Assembly: GCF_029626225.1 (NCBI RefSeq)
Contig: NZ_JARUBP010000001.1
Span: 2,790,001 to 2,854,000, forward strand
DNA: 64,000 nt
Direction of reading: 5' to 3'
Source: Asanoa sp. WMMD1127
Lineage (GTDB): Bacteria; Actinomycetota; Actinomycetes; Mycobacteriales; Micromonosporaceae
A program made the position numbers and the translations under genes. This document shows, piece after piece, positions 43,421 to 52,473 of this stretch. The number at the start of each line of letters is the position of its first letter. The first letter of the stretch is position 1. The notes beneath the pieces are model-generated. The model searched no databases. It was not told the DNA's origin and saw nothing but the letters and a program-made list of their open reading frames with translations.

Positions 43421-43864
43421 TTGGTCGTGCACGCCGAACGTCCTAGCCCGTCCGCCAGCCGGGGGAACGCTGCCATCCGCGTCATCGTCGGTGCCGCTAT
43501 CGTTGCTGAGCGTAAAGTTTTGGCCTGCGCCCGGGCACATCCTCCCGAATTAGCCGGCATGTGGGAGTTCCCCGGGGGCAAAGTCGAGCCCGGTGAGTCC
43601 GAAGCCGAGGCACTCGTGCGGGAATGCCAGGAAGAACTGGGTGTGCGGATCGCGGTTCGTGATCGCATCGGCGACGATATCCCGTTGGGGCACCGCCGTA
43701 CCGTATTGAAGATTTTCGCCGCACGACTGGTTGACGGGCAGCCGAGCCCGCTGGAGCATGCGGCGCTGCGCTGGCTGACCCGCGACGAGCTCGACGACGT
43801 GCCCTGGCTCCCGGCCGACGCGCCGATCGTGGAAGCTCTCCGCGCCGGCCCCTGGCTCGAATAG
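43421..43864 (+). CDS. Nudix hydrolase, MutT-like (8-oxo-dGTP diphosphatase)
   Basis: A 147-residue MutT-type Nudix enzyme. The Nudix box is complete, GGKVEPGESEAEALVRECQE then ELGV (residues 52-75), preceded by GMWEFPGG. It likely hydrolyses oxidised nucleotides and protects DNA from mutation. The TTG start at 43421 is uncertain; GTG 43427 is equally possible. A hairpin follows the stop and is shared with convergent sdhB. Confidence 0.92.
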   Translation: MVVHAERPSPSASRGNAAIRVIVGAAIVAERKVLACARAHPPELAGMWEFPGGKVEPGESEAEALVRECQEELGVRIAVRDRIGDDIPLGHRRTVLKIFAARLVDGQPSPLEHAALRWLTRDELDDVPWLPADAPIVEALRAGPWLE

Positions 43865-43870
43865 CGCAAC

Positions 43871-43894
43871 GGCCCCCGGCCGAAGCCGGGGGCC
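43871..43894. terminator. bidirectional terminator between Nudix gene and sdhB
   Basis: Perfect 10-bp stem GGCCCCCGGC / GCCGGGGGCC with a CGAA tetraloop, between two convergent genes. Confidence 0.9.
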
Positions 43895-43910
43895 GCACGC
43901 AAAGGAGAGC

Positions 43911-44960
43911 TCAGTCCTGGTCGGGGTGCGCGTAGTTGAGATCGCGCGGACGCAGCGGGAACTCCACGTCGTCACCGAACGGCGACGCGGCGCCCGAGCG
44001 GTCGAACGCGGCCTCGCTGACGCCCAGGCGGCCGTTGGCGCCGACCGCCGGAAGCTGCGCCGGCGCGAGCCGCCGGTGCCAGTTGACGCCTCGTTCCACT
44101 TCCTGCTCCTCGCTGCGTTCGTGTGCGTCGGGCAGGTCCACGCCCGTGCCGGAGGGACCACCGGGCACCGAGTGGGCCGAGCCCGACTGCACCAGCTCGT
44201 CGTCGTCGGGGTGCCGACGGAAGATCTTGCTGCCCAGCCACACCAGCGGATCGAACTTACGGTCCACCACGCGCTCCTTCATCGGGATGATCGCGTTGTC
44301 GGTGATCTTGATGTGCTCAGGGCAGACCTCGGTGCAGCACTTGGTGATGTTGCAGTACCCGAGACCCTGATGCTGCTGAGCGTACGTCTTCCGGTCGTCC
44401 CGCGCGTCGAGTGGATGCATATCCAACTCCGCGGCGCGGATGAAGTAGCGCGGGCCCGCGAACGCCTTCTTGTTCTCCTCGTGGTCGCGGACCACGTGGC
44501 AGGTGTTCTGGCACAGGAAGCACTCGATGCACTTGCGGAACTCCTGCGAGCGCTCGACGTCGACCTGCTGCATCCGGTACTGGCCCGGCGCCAGGTCCTC
44601 CGGGGGCGCGAACGCCGGCGTCTCACGGGCCTTCTCGTAGTTGAAGGAGACGTCCGTGACCAGGTCGCGGATCACCGGGAAGGTACGCAGCGGCGTGACC
44701 GTGATGGTCTCGTTCTCCTCGAACGTGGACATCCGGGTCATGCAGCCCAACCGCGGCATGCCGTTGATCTCCATCGAGCACGACCCGCACTTGCCGGCCT
44801 TGCAGTTCCAGCGGCAGGCGAGATCCGGGGCGTCGGTGGCCTGCAGCCGGTGGATGATGTCGAGCACGACCTCACCCTCGTTGACCTCGACCTGGTAGTC
44901 CTGCAGGTCGCCGCCGGTCTCGTCACCCCGCCAGACCTTGAATTGGCGCTTCGTTCCCAT
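43911..44960 (-). CDS. sdhB: succinate dehydrogenase iron-sulfur subunit with long C-terminal extension
   Basis: A 349-residue SdhB. The 2Fe-2S cluster Cys are in CRWNCKAGKCGSC (near 49-61) and Cys73; the 4Fe-4S and 3Fe-4S ligands are in CIECFLCQNTC (144-154) and CNITKCCTEVC (203-213). Up to about residue 249 it closely follows Rv0247c of the Sdh1 complex. The remaining 100 residues (from PDDDELVQSG to NYAHPDQD) are an extra hydrophilic tail that runs to the terminator. It starts at the last base of the sdhA stop (TAATG). Confidence 0.95.
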   Translation of the reverse strand: MGTKRQFKVWRGDETGGDLQDYQVEVNEGEVVLDIIHRLQATDAPDLACRWNCKAGKCGSCSMEINGMPRLGCMTRMSTFEENETITVTPLRTFPVIRDLVTDVSFNYEKARETPAFAPPEDLAPGQYRMQQVDVERSQEFRKCIECFLCQNTCHVVRDHEENKKAFAGPRYFIRAAELDMHPLDARDDRKTYAQQHQGLGYCNITKCCTEVCPEHIKITDNAIIPMKERVVDRKFDPLVWLGSKIFRRHPDDDELVQSGSAHSVPGGPSGTGVDLPDAHERSEEQEVERGVNWHRRLAPAQLPAVGANGRLGVSEAAFDRSGAASPFGDDVEFPLRPRDLNYAHPDQD

Positions 44961-46870
44961 TACTTGCTCACCTTCTGCGCCGGCGCGTCCAGGTCCGCCA
45001 GCTCCGCCTCGGTCACGTACTTCGCCAGCTCGGTGCGGTCGAACAGCTCGGCCAGCTCCGCCCGCATCTTCGGCAGCGGCTTGTGCTCGAGCCGCACCTT
45101 GTCGCCGTCGAGCGAGCAGACGAGGTTGACGGTCCGCCACTTCGCGGACATCGCGGGGAAGTCCTCGCGGGTGTGGCCGCCCCGCGACTCCTCCCGCTCC
45201 AGCGCCGCCTTCGCGGTGCATTCCGAGACCACCAGCATGTTGCGCAGGTCGAGCGCCAGGTGCCAGCCCGGGTTGTAACGCCGGCCGCCGGCTGCGCTCA
45301 CCTTGGCGACCCGCTCGCGCAGCTCGGCCAGTCGGGCCAGCGCGTCCTCGAGCTCGCCCTTGCGGCGGATGATGCCGACCAGGTCACCCATCACGGCCTG
45401 CAGATCCTGCTGCAGCTTGTACGGGTTCTCGCCGGTGTCCCGGGACAGCGGGGCGAGCGCCGTGTCGACGGCCGCCTCCACGTCGGTCGCCGCCACCGCC
45501 GGGCGCTTCTCCATGCCGTCGACGTAGCGGGCCGCGTATTCGCCGGCGCGCTTGCCGAAGACCAGCAGGTCCGACAGCGAGTTGCCGCCGAGCCGGTTGG
45601 AGCCGTGCATGCCGCCGGACACCTCGCCGGCCGCGAACAGGCCCTGCACGTGCCCCATCGCCGCGCCCGAGTCGGGGTCGACCTCGACGCCGCCCATCAC
45701 GTAGTGGCAGGTCGGGCCGATCTCCATCGGCTCCTTGGTGATGTCGACGTCGGCCAGCTCCTTGAACTGGTGGTACATCGACGGCAGGCGCTTCTGGATG
45801 TAGTCGGCCGAGCGGCGCGACGCGATGTCGAGGTAGATGCCGCCGGCGGGCGTGCCACGGCCCTCCTTGACCTCGTTGTTGATCGCGCGGGCAACCTCGT
45901 CGCGGGGCAGCAGCTCCGGCGGGCGCCGGTTGTTGTCCGGGTCGGTGTACCAGCGGTCCGCCTCCTCCTCGGTCTCCGCGTACTGCTTGCGGAAGACGTC
46001 GGGGACGTAGTCGAACATGAACCGCTTGCCCTCGGAGTTCTTGAGGACGCCGCCGTCGCCGCGGACCGACTCGGTGACCAGGATGCCCTTGACCGAGGGC
46101 GGCCAGACCATGCCGGTCGGGTGGAACTGCAGGAACTCCATGTTGATCAGCGTGGCGCCGGCGCGCAGCGCGAGCGCGTGGCCGTCGCCGGTGTATTCCC
46201 AGGAGTTCGAGGTGACCTTGTAGGAGCGGCCGACGCCACCGGTCGCCAGCACCACCGCCGGCGCCTGCAGCAGCAGGAAGTCGCCCGACTCGCGGTAGTA
46301 GCCGAACGCGCCGGCCACCTTGTCGCCGTCGAGCAGCAGCTCGGTGATCGTGGTCTCGGCGAACACCCGGATGCGGGCGTCGTAGTCGCCGAACTCCTTC
46401 TTGTCCTCCTGCTGCAACGACACGATCTTCTGCTGCAGCGTGCGGATCAGCTCGAGGCCGGTGCGGTCACCGACGTGCGCGAGCCGCGGGTACTCGTGGC
46501 CGCCGAAGTTGCGCTGCGAGATCTTGCCGTCCGGCGTGCGGTCGAACAGCGCGCCGTAGGTCTCCAGCTCCCAGATCCGCTCCGGGGCCTCCTTGGCGTG
46601 CAGCTCGGCCATCCGGAAGTTGTTGAGGAACTTCCCGCCGCGCATGGTGTCGCGGAAGTGCACCTGCCAGTTGTCGCGCGCGTTGGCGTTGCCCATCGCT
46701 GCGGCGGCGCCGCCCTCGGCCATGACCGTGTGGGCCTTGCCGAACAGCGACTTGGAGATGATGGCGACCCGCTTGCCGGCCAGCCGCGCCTCGATCGCCG
46801 CCCGCAGGCCGGCGCCGCCGGCGCCGATCACGACGACGTCGTAGTGGTGTCGTTCGATTCGCTCAGTCAT
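44960..46870 (-). CDS. sdhA: succinate dehydrogenase flavoprotein subunit
   Basis: A 636-residue SdhA (EC 1.3.5.1). FAD-binding VVVIGAGGAGLRAAIEA lies at the N-terminus, and AHTVMAEGGAAAAMG includes the FAD-linking His region. Catalytic and substrate residues lie in FLQFHPTGM and GPTCHYVMGGVEV, and the C-terminus ends in the helical and AEL-rich region. It oxidises succinate to fumarate and passes electrons to SdhB. The sequence is the Sdh1 type with a large cap. Gene order sdhC-sdhA-sdhB on the minus strand matches Rv0249c-Rv0247c. Confidence 0.97.
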   Translation of the reverse strand: MTERIERHHYDVVVIGAGGAGLRAAIEARLAGKRVAIISKSLFGKAHTVMAEGGAAAAMGNANARDNWQVHFRDTMRGGKFLNNFRMAELHAKEAPERIWELETYGALFDRTPDGKISQRNFGGHEYPRLAHVGDRTGLELIRTLQQKIVSLQQEDKKEFGDYDARIRVFAETTITELLLDGDKVAGAFGYYRESGDFLLLQAPAVVLATGGVGRSYKVTSNSWEYTGDGHALALRAGATLINMEFLQFHPTGMVWPPSVKGILVTESVRGDGGVLKNSEGKRFMFDYVPDVFRKQYAETEEEADRWYTDPDNNRRPPELLPRDEVARAINNEVKEGRGTPAGGIYLDIASRRSADYIQKRLPSMYHQFKELADVDITKEPMEIGPTCHYVMGGVEVDPDSGAAMGHVQGLFAAGEVSGGMHGSNRLGGNSLSDLLVFGKRAGEYAARYVDGMEKRPAVAATDVEAAVDTALAPLSRDTGENPYKLQQDLQAVMGDLVGIIRRKGELEDALARLAELRERVAKVSAAGGRRYNPGWHLALDLRNMLVVSECTAKAALEREESRGGHTREDFPAMSAKWRTVNLVCSLDGDKVRLEHKPLPKMRAELAELFDRTELAKYVTEAELADLDAPAQKVSK

Positions 46871-46880
46871 GTCAGTCGCC

Positions 46881-47684
46881 TCAGTTGATGAACCGGGGAT
46901 CGCCGAACCAGCCCGCCGAGACCGCCATGACGTAGAAGTCGGTGATCGCGAGGGTGGCCAAGGTGATCCACGCCAGTTGCATGTGCCGGGTGTTCAGCTT
47001 GGACACGAAGGTCCAGAAGCGGTAACGCACCGGGTGGCGGGAGAAGTGCTTCAACCGGCCGCCCGCGATGTGCCGGCAGGAGTGGCAGGAAAGCGTATAG
47101 GCCCAGAGCATGACCACATTCCCGATGAGAATGAGGTTGCCGAGCCCGAAGCCGAATCCCTCGGGGCTGTGGAAGGCCTTAATGGCGTCCCAGGTGTTGA
47201 TGACCGAGATGATGGCGGCGGCGTAGAACGCGTAGCGGTGGGCGTTCTGGAAAATCAGCGGGAAACGCGTCTCGCCGGAGTAGGTCTTGTGCCCGTCGGG
47301 AACCGCGCAGGCCGGCGGCGACAACCAGAACGAGCGGTAGTACGCCTTGCGGTAGTAGTAGCACGTCAGCCGGAAGAGCAGCAGGAACGGCAGCGTGAGG
47401 GCCGCCTCCGGGATGATCCACCAGCTCGGCAGGAAGGTGCCGAACTCCGCCGCCTCGCCACACCGATCGGTGAGACAGGGCGAATAGAACGGAGTCAGGT
47501 AGTGGTAGTCCTCGACGAAGAACCACTTGTGCATGTAGACCCGGACGGTCGCGTAGATGACCCAGGCGCTCAGCCCGATCACGGTGATGAGGGGCGCGAA
47601 CCACCATCGATCCGTACGCAACGTCCGAGCCGAAATCGAGGCGCGCGCCCGCGCCCCGCCCGGCCTCGTTGCCGTTGTCGTCAT
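46881..47684 (-). CDS. sdhC: succinate dehydrogenase membrane anchor (Sdh1 type)
   Basis: A 267-residue membrane protein with five or six helices, such as WWFAPLITVIGLSAWVIYATV, IPEAALTLPFLLLFRLTCYY and NLILIGNVVMLWAYTLSCHSC. It resembles Rv0249c, the single large anchor of the Sdh1 complex, which is unlike the usual SdhC/SdhD pair. A Cys/His-rich motif CHSCRHIAGG near residue 205 and several His could bind heme or quinone. It starts at ATG 47684, the head of the operon; sdhA follows 10 bp downstream. Confidence 0.88.
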   Translation of the reverse strand: MTTTATRPGGARARASISARTLRTDRWWFAPLITVIGLSAWVIYATVRVYMHKWFFVEDYHYLTPFYSPCLTDRCGEAAEFGTFLPSWWIIPEAALTLPFLLLFRLTCYYYRKAYYRSFWLSPPACAVPDGHKTYSGETRFPLIFQNAHRYAFYAAAIISVINTWDAIKAFHSPEGFGFGLGNLILIGNVVMLWAYTLSCHSCRHIAGGRLKHFSRHPVRYRFWTFVSKLNTRHMQLAWITLATLAITDFYVMAVSAGWFGDPRFIN

Positions 47685-47804
47685 GAAGTCTCCCGCAAGG
47701 TTCTTTGGGCCGCTGGCCGGCGCGTGACGGTGCACACGTTACGCGCAGGAAAACGAGCGGCTCGCAGAGGTGCCAGCGGGTGTGATCAATCTGGTGGAGC
47801 GCGC

Positions 47805-48422
47805 TCAGAGATCGGGCGCGGCGAGTCGGCGCACCGTCGCGGCGCAGTCCCAGTGGCGGTCCTCGAGCCGGCCCACGACCGGGTCGCCGTCGTCGTCGAC
47901 GGGCGCGACGAAGAACGCGGGAGCGCCGGTGGCGACCTGCCGGTCGAGTGCGTCGGCATAGGCGGTGCGGGCCGTAACGAGCGCTGACCACCCCTCGGCG
48001 ACCCGGTCCGGCCGGTCCTCGTCGGTCCGCCGGCTGATCTCGTCGAGGAACGGCTTGACCGCCGCGTTCTCGTTGCGGATGGCGACGGCCCGCTGCCGCG
48101 GGTTGGCCGCGGCGCCCGGCGGGGCGACCCGGTTGAGCCGCACCTCCAGCGCCCGGCAGGCGTCGCCCATCCGCACCCGACCGGATCCGCCGTCGCCGAC
48201 CGCGTCGGCGACCCGCACGAGCCCGACCGCGCCGGCGCCGCAGGCCACGAGCACCAGCACCACCGCGGCGACGACCCCGCCGAGGATCAGGCGCCGCCGC
48301 CGCTTGTCCACATTGTCCGTTTCGGGGGCATCGGCAGGCGGCTCGGGCGCGGGCGAGATCGGTGCGGTCGCCTCGGGCTCGCTGGGCGACCTCGGGTACG
48401 GCGGGGGCGGCGGGGTCGTCAT
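47805..48422 (-). CDS. single-pass membrane protein with proline-rich head
   Basis: A 205-residue protein: a Pro-rich cytoplasmic head (TTPPPPPYPRSPSEPEAT), a basic stop sequence (KRRRR), one transmembrane helix (LILGGVVAAVVLVLVACGAGAVGLV cut at Ala), and an extracytoplasmic domain of about 130 residues with conserved Cys (CRALEVRLNRV, HWDCAATVRRL). Proline-rich heads of this kind are frequent in actinobacterial membrane proteins of unknown function. It lies 10 bp after tldE on the same strand, so it may be the third gene of that unit. Confidence 0.65.
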   Translation of the reverse strand: MTTPPPPPYPRSPSEPEATAPISPAPEPPADAPETDNVDKRRRRLILGGVVAAVVLVLVACGAGAVGLVRVADAVGDGGSGRVRMGDACRALEVRLNRVAPPGAAANPRQRAVAIRNENAAVKPFLDEISRRTDEDRPDRVAEGWSALVTARTAYADALDRQVATGAPAFFVAPVDDDGDPVVGRLEDRHWDCAATVRRLAAPDL

Positions 48423-48432
48423 GCGGATCAAT

Positions 48433-49815
48433 CTATCCCGACGCGCCACCCGTGAAGTTCCACGAAGCCAGCCGCAGCGACGGGCCGGTGAAGCCGAAGA
48501 CGTCCCAGCTGTCGGCCGGCGTGATCGCGTTGCCGCCCACCCCGAGCACGGCGCCCGGACCCAGCGCCAACGGATAGGACTGGGTGAACCGGAAGTTCCG
48601 GACGGGCCGGGTGATCTCCCCGTTCTCCACCAGCCACACCCCGTTGCGGGTCAGACCGGTCACCACCAACGTCTTCGGGTCGAGCACCCGGGTGTACCAG
48701 AAGTCGGTGACCAGCAGCCCACGCTCCATCGTGGACAGCAGCGCGGCGGTGTGCCCGTCGGCGGCCGGCCCGGCCACGGCGGCGGTCGGCGCCGCATCGT
48801 CGGGCACGAGCCGCAAATTGGTCGGGACGGGACCCCATGAGCTGCTGCCGCCCCAGCTGTGCCCGGTGGAGACCGCGTGCCCCTCGGCCGCTGTGCGTCG
48901 GTCGTGCGCGACACCGAGCGTGATGCCGTCGCCGACGAAGGTCACGGCCCGCTTGGGCGTCCCCTCACCGTCGAACGGGATGCCGGCGCCCGCCGTCATC
49001 GTGACGTCGTCGGAGATCGTCACGGCCGGGTCGAACTGCGCGGCGCCCAGCTCGGCGAACGAGCGCCGCTCGTTGTGCAGCTTGCCGTTGAACCCGTACA
49101 TGGCGAAGTTGGCGAGCAGGTCGGCCACGGCGGTCGGTTCGAGGACCACCTCGTAGCGGCCGGGCGGCAGCTCGATCGGATCGGCGCCGGCCCGGGCCTT
49201 GCGGGCGGCCCGCTCGCCGAGCACCGCGCCGTCGACGTCGGCGAGCCGACGCGAGCCCAGCCGGGCGACGCCGTCAGCGCCGGGCACCCGGGCGATGCCG
49301 TCCATCGCGACCTCGGTCGCCCGGCCGTGCACCGCTTGGCCCGCACTGTTGCCGAACGCGCCGGACCACAGCAGGGTGCGGCAGTAACCGGCGGTCTCCA
49401 GCCCTTCGGCCGCGTCGACGAACGCGCGCACCCGCTGCGCCCGGTCCGCCGGGGTGGCCTGCGCGGTGGCCTCGTCCCACGCGCCGTCTGCGGGCAGCGG
49501 CGCGGCGGGCGCGAGGCCGGGCCAGCCGGGGTCCACCGGGGTCAGCGCGGCCGCCGCGATGGTGCGCTCGACCAGGCCGGTCAACCCGGTCGCGTCGACG
49601 ACGGTGGTGGAGCCGCCGACCGTGCGGCCGTCGAGATGCACCCGCAGCCGCACCGTCGTGGTGGCGTCGGCGACGTTCTGGTGGATCCCGGAGTTGGCGA
49701 ACCGGGTCAGCGCCAGCGTGGTGTGGTCGACCAGCACCTCGGCCTGTGCGGCGCTGCCGGCCAGCCGCTGGACCAGGTCGACCACCCGGCCCGCGAGTTC
49801 GAGTTCCGCCGACAT
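48433..49815 (-). CDS. tldE: TldE/PmbA-like metalloprotease subunit
   Basis: A 460-residue TldE (PmbA) protein. The DGIARVPGADGVARLGSRRL, AFAEL-type and TVGGSTTVVDATGL regions follow the family, and the C-terminus has NGVWLVENGEITRPVRNFRF. TldE lacks the HExxxH zinc site and works with TldD in a heterodimeric protease that matures peptides such as microcin B17 and degrades CcdA in E. coli. Its start overlaps the TldD stop by one base (TGATG), giving equal synthesis. Confidence 0.93.
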   Translation of the reverse strand: MSAELELAGRVVDLVQRLAGSAAQAEVLVDHTTLALTRFANSGIHQNVADATTTVRLRVHLDGRTVGGSTTVVDATGLTGLVERTIAAAALTPVDPGWPGLAPAAPLPADGAWDEATAQATPADRAQRVRAFVDAAEGLETAGYCRTLLWSGAFGNSAGQAVHGRATEVAMDGIARVPGADGVARLGSRRLADVDGAVLGERAARKARAGADPIELPPGRYEVVLEPTAVADLLANFAMYGFNGKLHNERRSFAELGAAQFDPAVTISDDVTMTAGAGIPFDGEGTPKRAVTFVGDGITLGVAHDRRTAAEGHAVSTGHSWGGSSSWGPVPTNLRLVPDDAAPTAAVAGPAADGHTAALLSTMERGLLVTDFWYTRVLDPKTLVVTGLTRNGVWLVENGEITRPVRNFRFTQSYPLALGPGAVLGVGGNAITPADSWDVFGFTGPSLRLASWNFTGGASG

Positions 49816-51242
49816 CAGCCCGTCACCCCCACGCGTACGCCGGTGAATCGCCCAGGTGCCGCCGGGTGACCTGTGTGCCCGGTCTGACCGGGCTGGCCCT
49901 TGCCGCAGTTCGGGATGCCCCAGTCCGTCACCTCCGACGAGAGCATGTCCATGGACTGCCAGAACGTCGGGCCGATCCCGGTGTAGGTCGGGTTGCGCAG
50001 CATCCGGCCGATCCGGCCGTTCTTGATCTCCCAGCCGATCTCGCAGCCGAACTGGAAGTTGAGCCGTCGGTCGTCGATCGACCAGGACCGGTTGGTGTCC
50101 ATGAAGATCCCGTCGTCCGTGGCGGCGATGATCTCTTCGAGCGTGTGCGGCCCTGGCTGGAGGCCGACGTTGGTCATCCGCACCATCGGCAACCGCGCCC
50201 AGCCGTCGGAGCGCACGCTGCCGGCGTAGTCGAGGCCGGCCACCGACGCGGAGTCGCGACCGGACAGCACGCCGACCCAGACCCCCTCGTGCACCGCGTA
50301 GCGGGCGGCCGCGGGCGTGCCCTCGTCGTCGTAGCCGAAGCTGCCGAGCGCGCCCGGGATCGTCGGGTCGATGGCGATGTTCATCAGCTCCGAGCCGTAG
50401 CGCATCGAGCCGAGCCGGCTCAGGTCGAGCCACGAGGTCCCGGCGTACGCGGCCTCCCAGCCGAGGATCCGGTCGAGCTCGATGGCGTGCCCGACGGACT
50501 CGTGGATCTGCAGCGCCATCTGCTCGCTGCCGAGGATCAGCGTGGTCTCGCCGGCCGGGCACGGGTCTGCGGTGAGCAGCTGGCGCGACTCGACGGCCAC
50601 GCGGGCCGCGTTGCCCGGCAGGTCGAGGCCGGTGAGCAGCTCCCAGCCCCGGGTGCCGTACTGGTTGCCGTAGGACCGGCGCTGTGACTCGCCCTCGCCG
50701 ATCGAGGTCGCCGCGATCCCACCGCCGCACTCGCGGAACCGCTGGTCGATTCGCGCCCCCTCGCTGGAGACGAACCATTTCGCGGTGTCCCAGATCCGGT
50801 AGTGGCTCTCGGCCTGGTCGGCGCCGTGCTCGCGCATCGTGGCGGTGAGCCCGACCAGCAGGTCGGCCTTCTCGGACAGCGGCACGCTCAGCGGGTCGAC
50901 CTCGCAGGGCGACGACCACGAGCCGGACGCCGGCGGCAGGGGAATGAGGCCGGTCGCCGGACCGGGCACGCGGGCGCTGGCCGCGGCGATCTCGGCGGCC
51001 CGGGTGCCGGCGAGGCGGGCGGCCGCGTCGGTCATGTCGGGCACGGCGAAGAAGCCCCAACCGGAGCCGACCAGCGCGCGTACGCCGACTCCGGCGTCCT
51101 CGTCCTGCGACAGCTCTTCGATGTCACCGTTGCGCGCCGACATGGACTCGGTGCGGCGATGCATCACCCGGGCGTCCGCATAGCGCGCCCCGGCATCCAG
51201 AGCGGCCTGGACCGCGGCGGCAGCCGCGTCGAAATGGGTCAC
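49815..51242 (-). CDS. tldD: TldD metalloprotease subunit
   Basis: A 475-residue TldD. The zinc-binding motif HESVGHAIELD (HExxxH, near residue 246) is intact, followed by the conserved GSMRYGSELMNIAIDPT and GYDDEGTPA. It is the active subunit of the TldD/TldE protease complex. It starts with GTG at 51242, divergent from the peptide-permease genes. The locus has no recognisable bacteriocin or peptide precursor beside it, so the substrate is unknown. Confidence 0.95.
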   Translation of the reverse strand: MTHFDAAAAAVQAALDAGARYADARVMHRRTESMSARNGDIEELSQDEDAGVGVRALVGSGWGFFAVPDMTDAAARLAGTRAAEIAAASARVPGPATGLIPLPPASGSWSSPCEVDPLSVPLSEKADLLVGLTATMREHGADQAESHYRIWDTAKWFVSSEGARIDQRFRECGGGIAATSIGEGESQRRSYGNQYGTRGWELLTGLDLPGNAARVAVESRQLLTADPCPAGETTLILGSEQMALQIHESVGHAIELDRILGWEAAYAGTSWLDLSRLGSMRYGSELMNIAIDPTIPGALGSFGYDDEGTPAAARYAVHEGVWVGVLSGRDSASVAGLDYAGSVRSDGWARLPMVRMTNVGLQPGPHTLEEIIAATDDGIFMDTNRSWSIDDRRLNFQFGCEIGWEIKNGRIGRMLRNPTYTGIGPTFWQSMDMLSSEVTDWGIPNCGKGQPGQTGHTGHPAAPGRFTGVRVGVTG

Positions 51243-51444
51243 CCGGCGGAGCCTAAGTCACGATTGCGTCGCGGTCGCGAACCTTCTCGCCACATTCCGC
51301 GTCCTCGATGCAGAGTCGTTACCACGCACCAGGCTGACAGGGTTGATCGCTGTAGCTTACTTTCAGCGCCAACGGTCGGATGCAACTTCCTTTCGCGGTC
51401 GAAGCGTCCACTGCACAGTGCACGACCCGGAAGGGAGGTGACCG

Positions 51445-52464
51445 ATGACCGATGGCGCCACCGGGCCGACCGGTCTCGCGGTCGCGTCGCCCGAGGAGCC
51501 CATCGGCGGCCAGCCGGCCGCCGGCGCCGACAAGTCCGTCGTCGGCCGCTCGCCCGGCCAGCTCGCATGGCTGCGCCTCCGCCGGGACCGCACGGCCTGG
51601 GCCAGCGGCATCGCGCTGCTGGTCTTCGCCCTGCTGGCGATCGCCGCGCCGCTGATCGAGCGGCTCTACGGCAAGGGCCCGCTCGACCGGTTCACCGACA
51701 AGCTCGACCGCAACGGCAACCCGCTCGGCTACCTCGGCGGCATCAGCGCCGAGCACTGGTTGGGCATCCAGCCGCGACTCGGCCGCGACATCTTCATCCA
51801 GATCATCTACGGCATGCGTACGTCGCTGATCGTCGCGCTGACCGCCGCGTTGTTGACCATCGTGCTCGGCGTGGTCATCGGCATCGTCGCCGGCTACCTC
51901 GGCGGCAAGGTCGACGCGGCGCTGAGCTGGCTGACCGACCTGACCCTGGCGTTCCCGTTCTACATCTTCTGCTTCGCGTTCGTGCCGATCGCGGTCGCGC
52001 AGCGCTACGGGCCGACCGACCAGGAGGACTCCTGGTTCAGACCCCTGCTGCTGATCATCGTTTTCGTGCTCTTCAACTGGACCTACAGCGCCCGGCTGGT
52101 GCGCGGCCAGGTGTTGACGCTGCGCGAGCGGGAGTTCGTCGAGGCGGCCCGCGCCTCCGGGGCCCGGCTGCCGCACGTGCTCTTCCGCCAGCTGCTGCCC
52201 AACCTCTGGGCGCCGATCCTGGTCACCTTCTCGCTCAACGTGCCGGCGCTGATCACCGCCGAGGCGGCGCTCTCCTTCCTCGGCATCGGCATCCTCGAGC
52301 CGACGCCCGACCTCGGTCGCCTGATCTCCGACAGCGTCAACTACATCCGTGACGACCCGGCGTTCACGCTGACCGGTGGCATCACGCTGTTCGTCCTGGT
52401 GCTCGCGTTCAACCTGTTCGGCGACTCGCTGCGCGACGCCCTCGACCCGAAGTCCGACCGGTAG
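51445..52464 (+). CDS. oligopeptide/dipeptide ABC transporter permease (DppC/OppC type)
   Basis: A 339-residue permease with six membrane helices. The N-terminus has a cytoplasmic head of about 45 residues; the EAA-like loop is VEAARASGARLPHVLFRQLLPN, the coupling contact to the ATPase. OppC-type features include the first-helix SGIALLVFALLAIAAPLIE and the long periplasmic loop (GKGPLDRFTDKLDRNGNPLG). A strong ribosome site (GGAGGTGA) precedes ATG 51445. The next permease follows 9 bp later. No ATPase gene is adjacent. Confidence 0.93.
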   Translation: MTDGATGPTGLAVASPEEPIGGQPAAGADKSVVGRSPGQLAWLRLRRDRTAWASGIALLVFALLAIAAPLIERLYGKGPLDRFTDKLDRNGNPLGYLGGISAEHWLGIQPRLGRDIFIQIIYGMRTSLIVALTAALLTIVLGVVIGIVAGYLGGKVDAALSWLTDLTLAFPFYIFCFAFVPIAVAQRYGPTDQEDSWFRPLLLIIVFVLFNWTYSARLVRGQVLTLREREFVEAARASGARLPHVLFRQLLPNLWAPILVTFSLNVPALITAEAALSFLGIGILEPTPDLGRLISDSVNYIRDDPAFTLTGGITLFVLVLAFNLFGDSLRDALDPKSDR

Positions 52465-52473
52465 GGGGCGACG

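Noticed and set aside
45083-46888. 600-codon plus-strand frame opposite sdhA
   Set aside because: It is a mirror of the sdhA reading frame with Val/Arg/Gly-rich content and no domain pattern.
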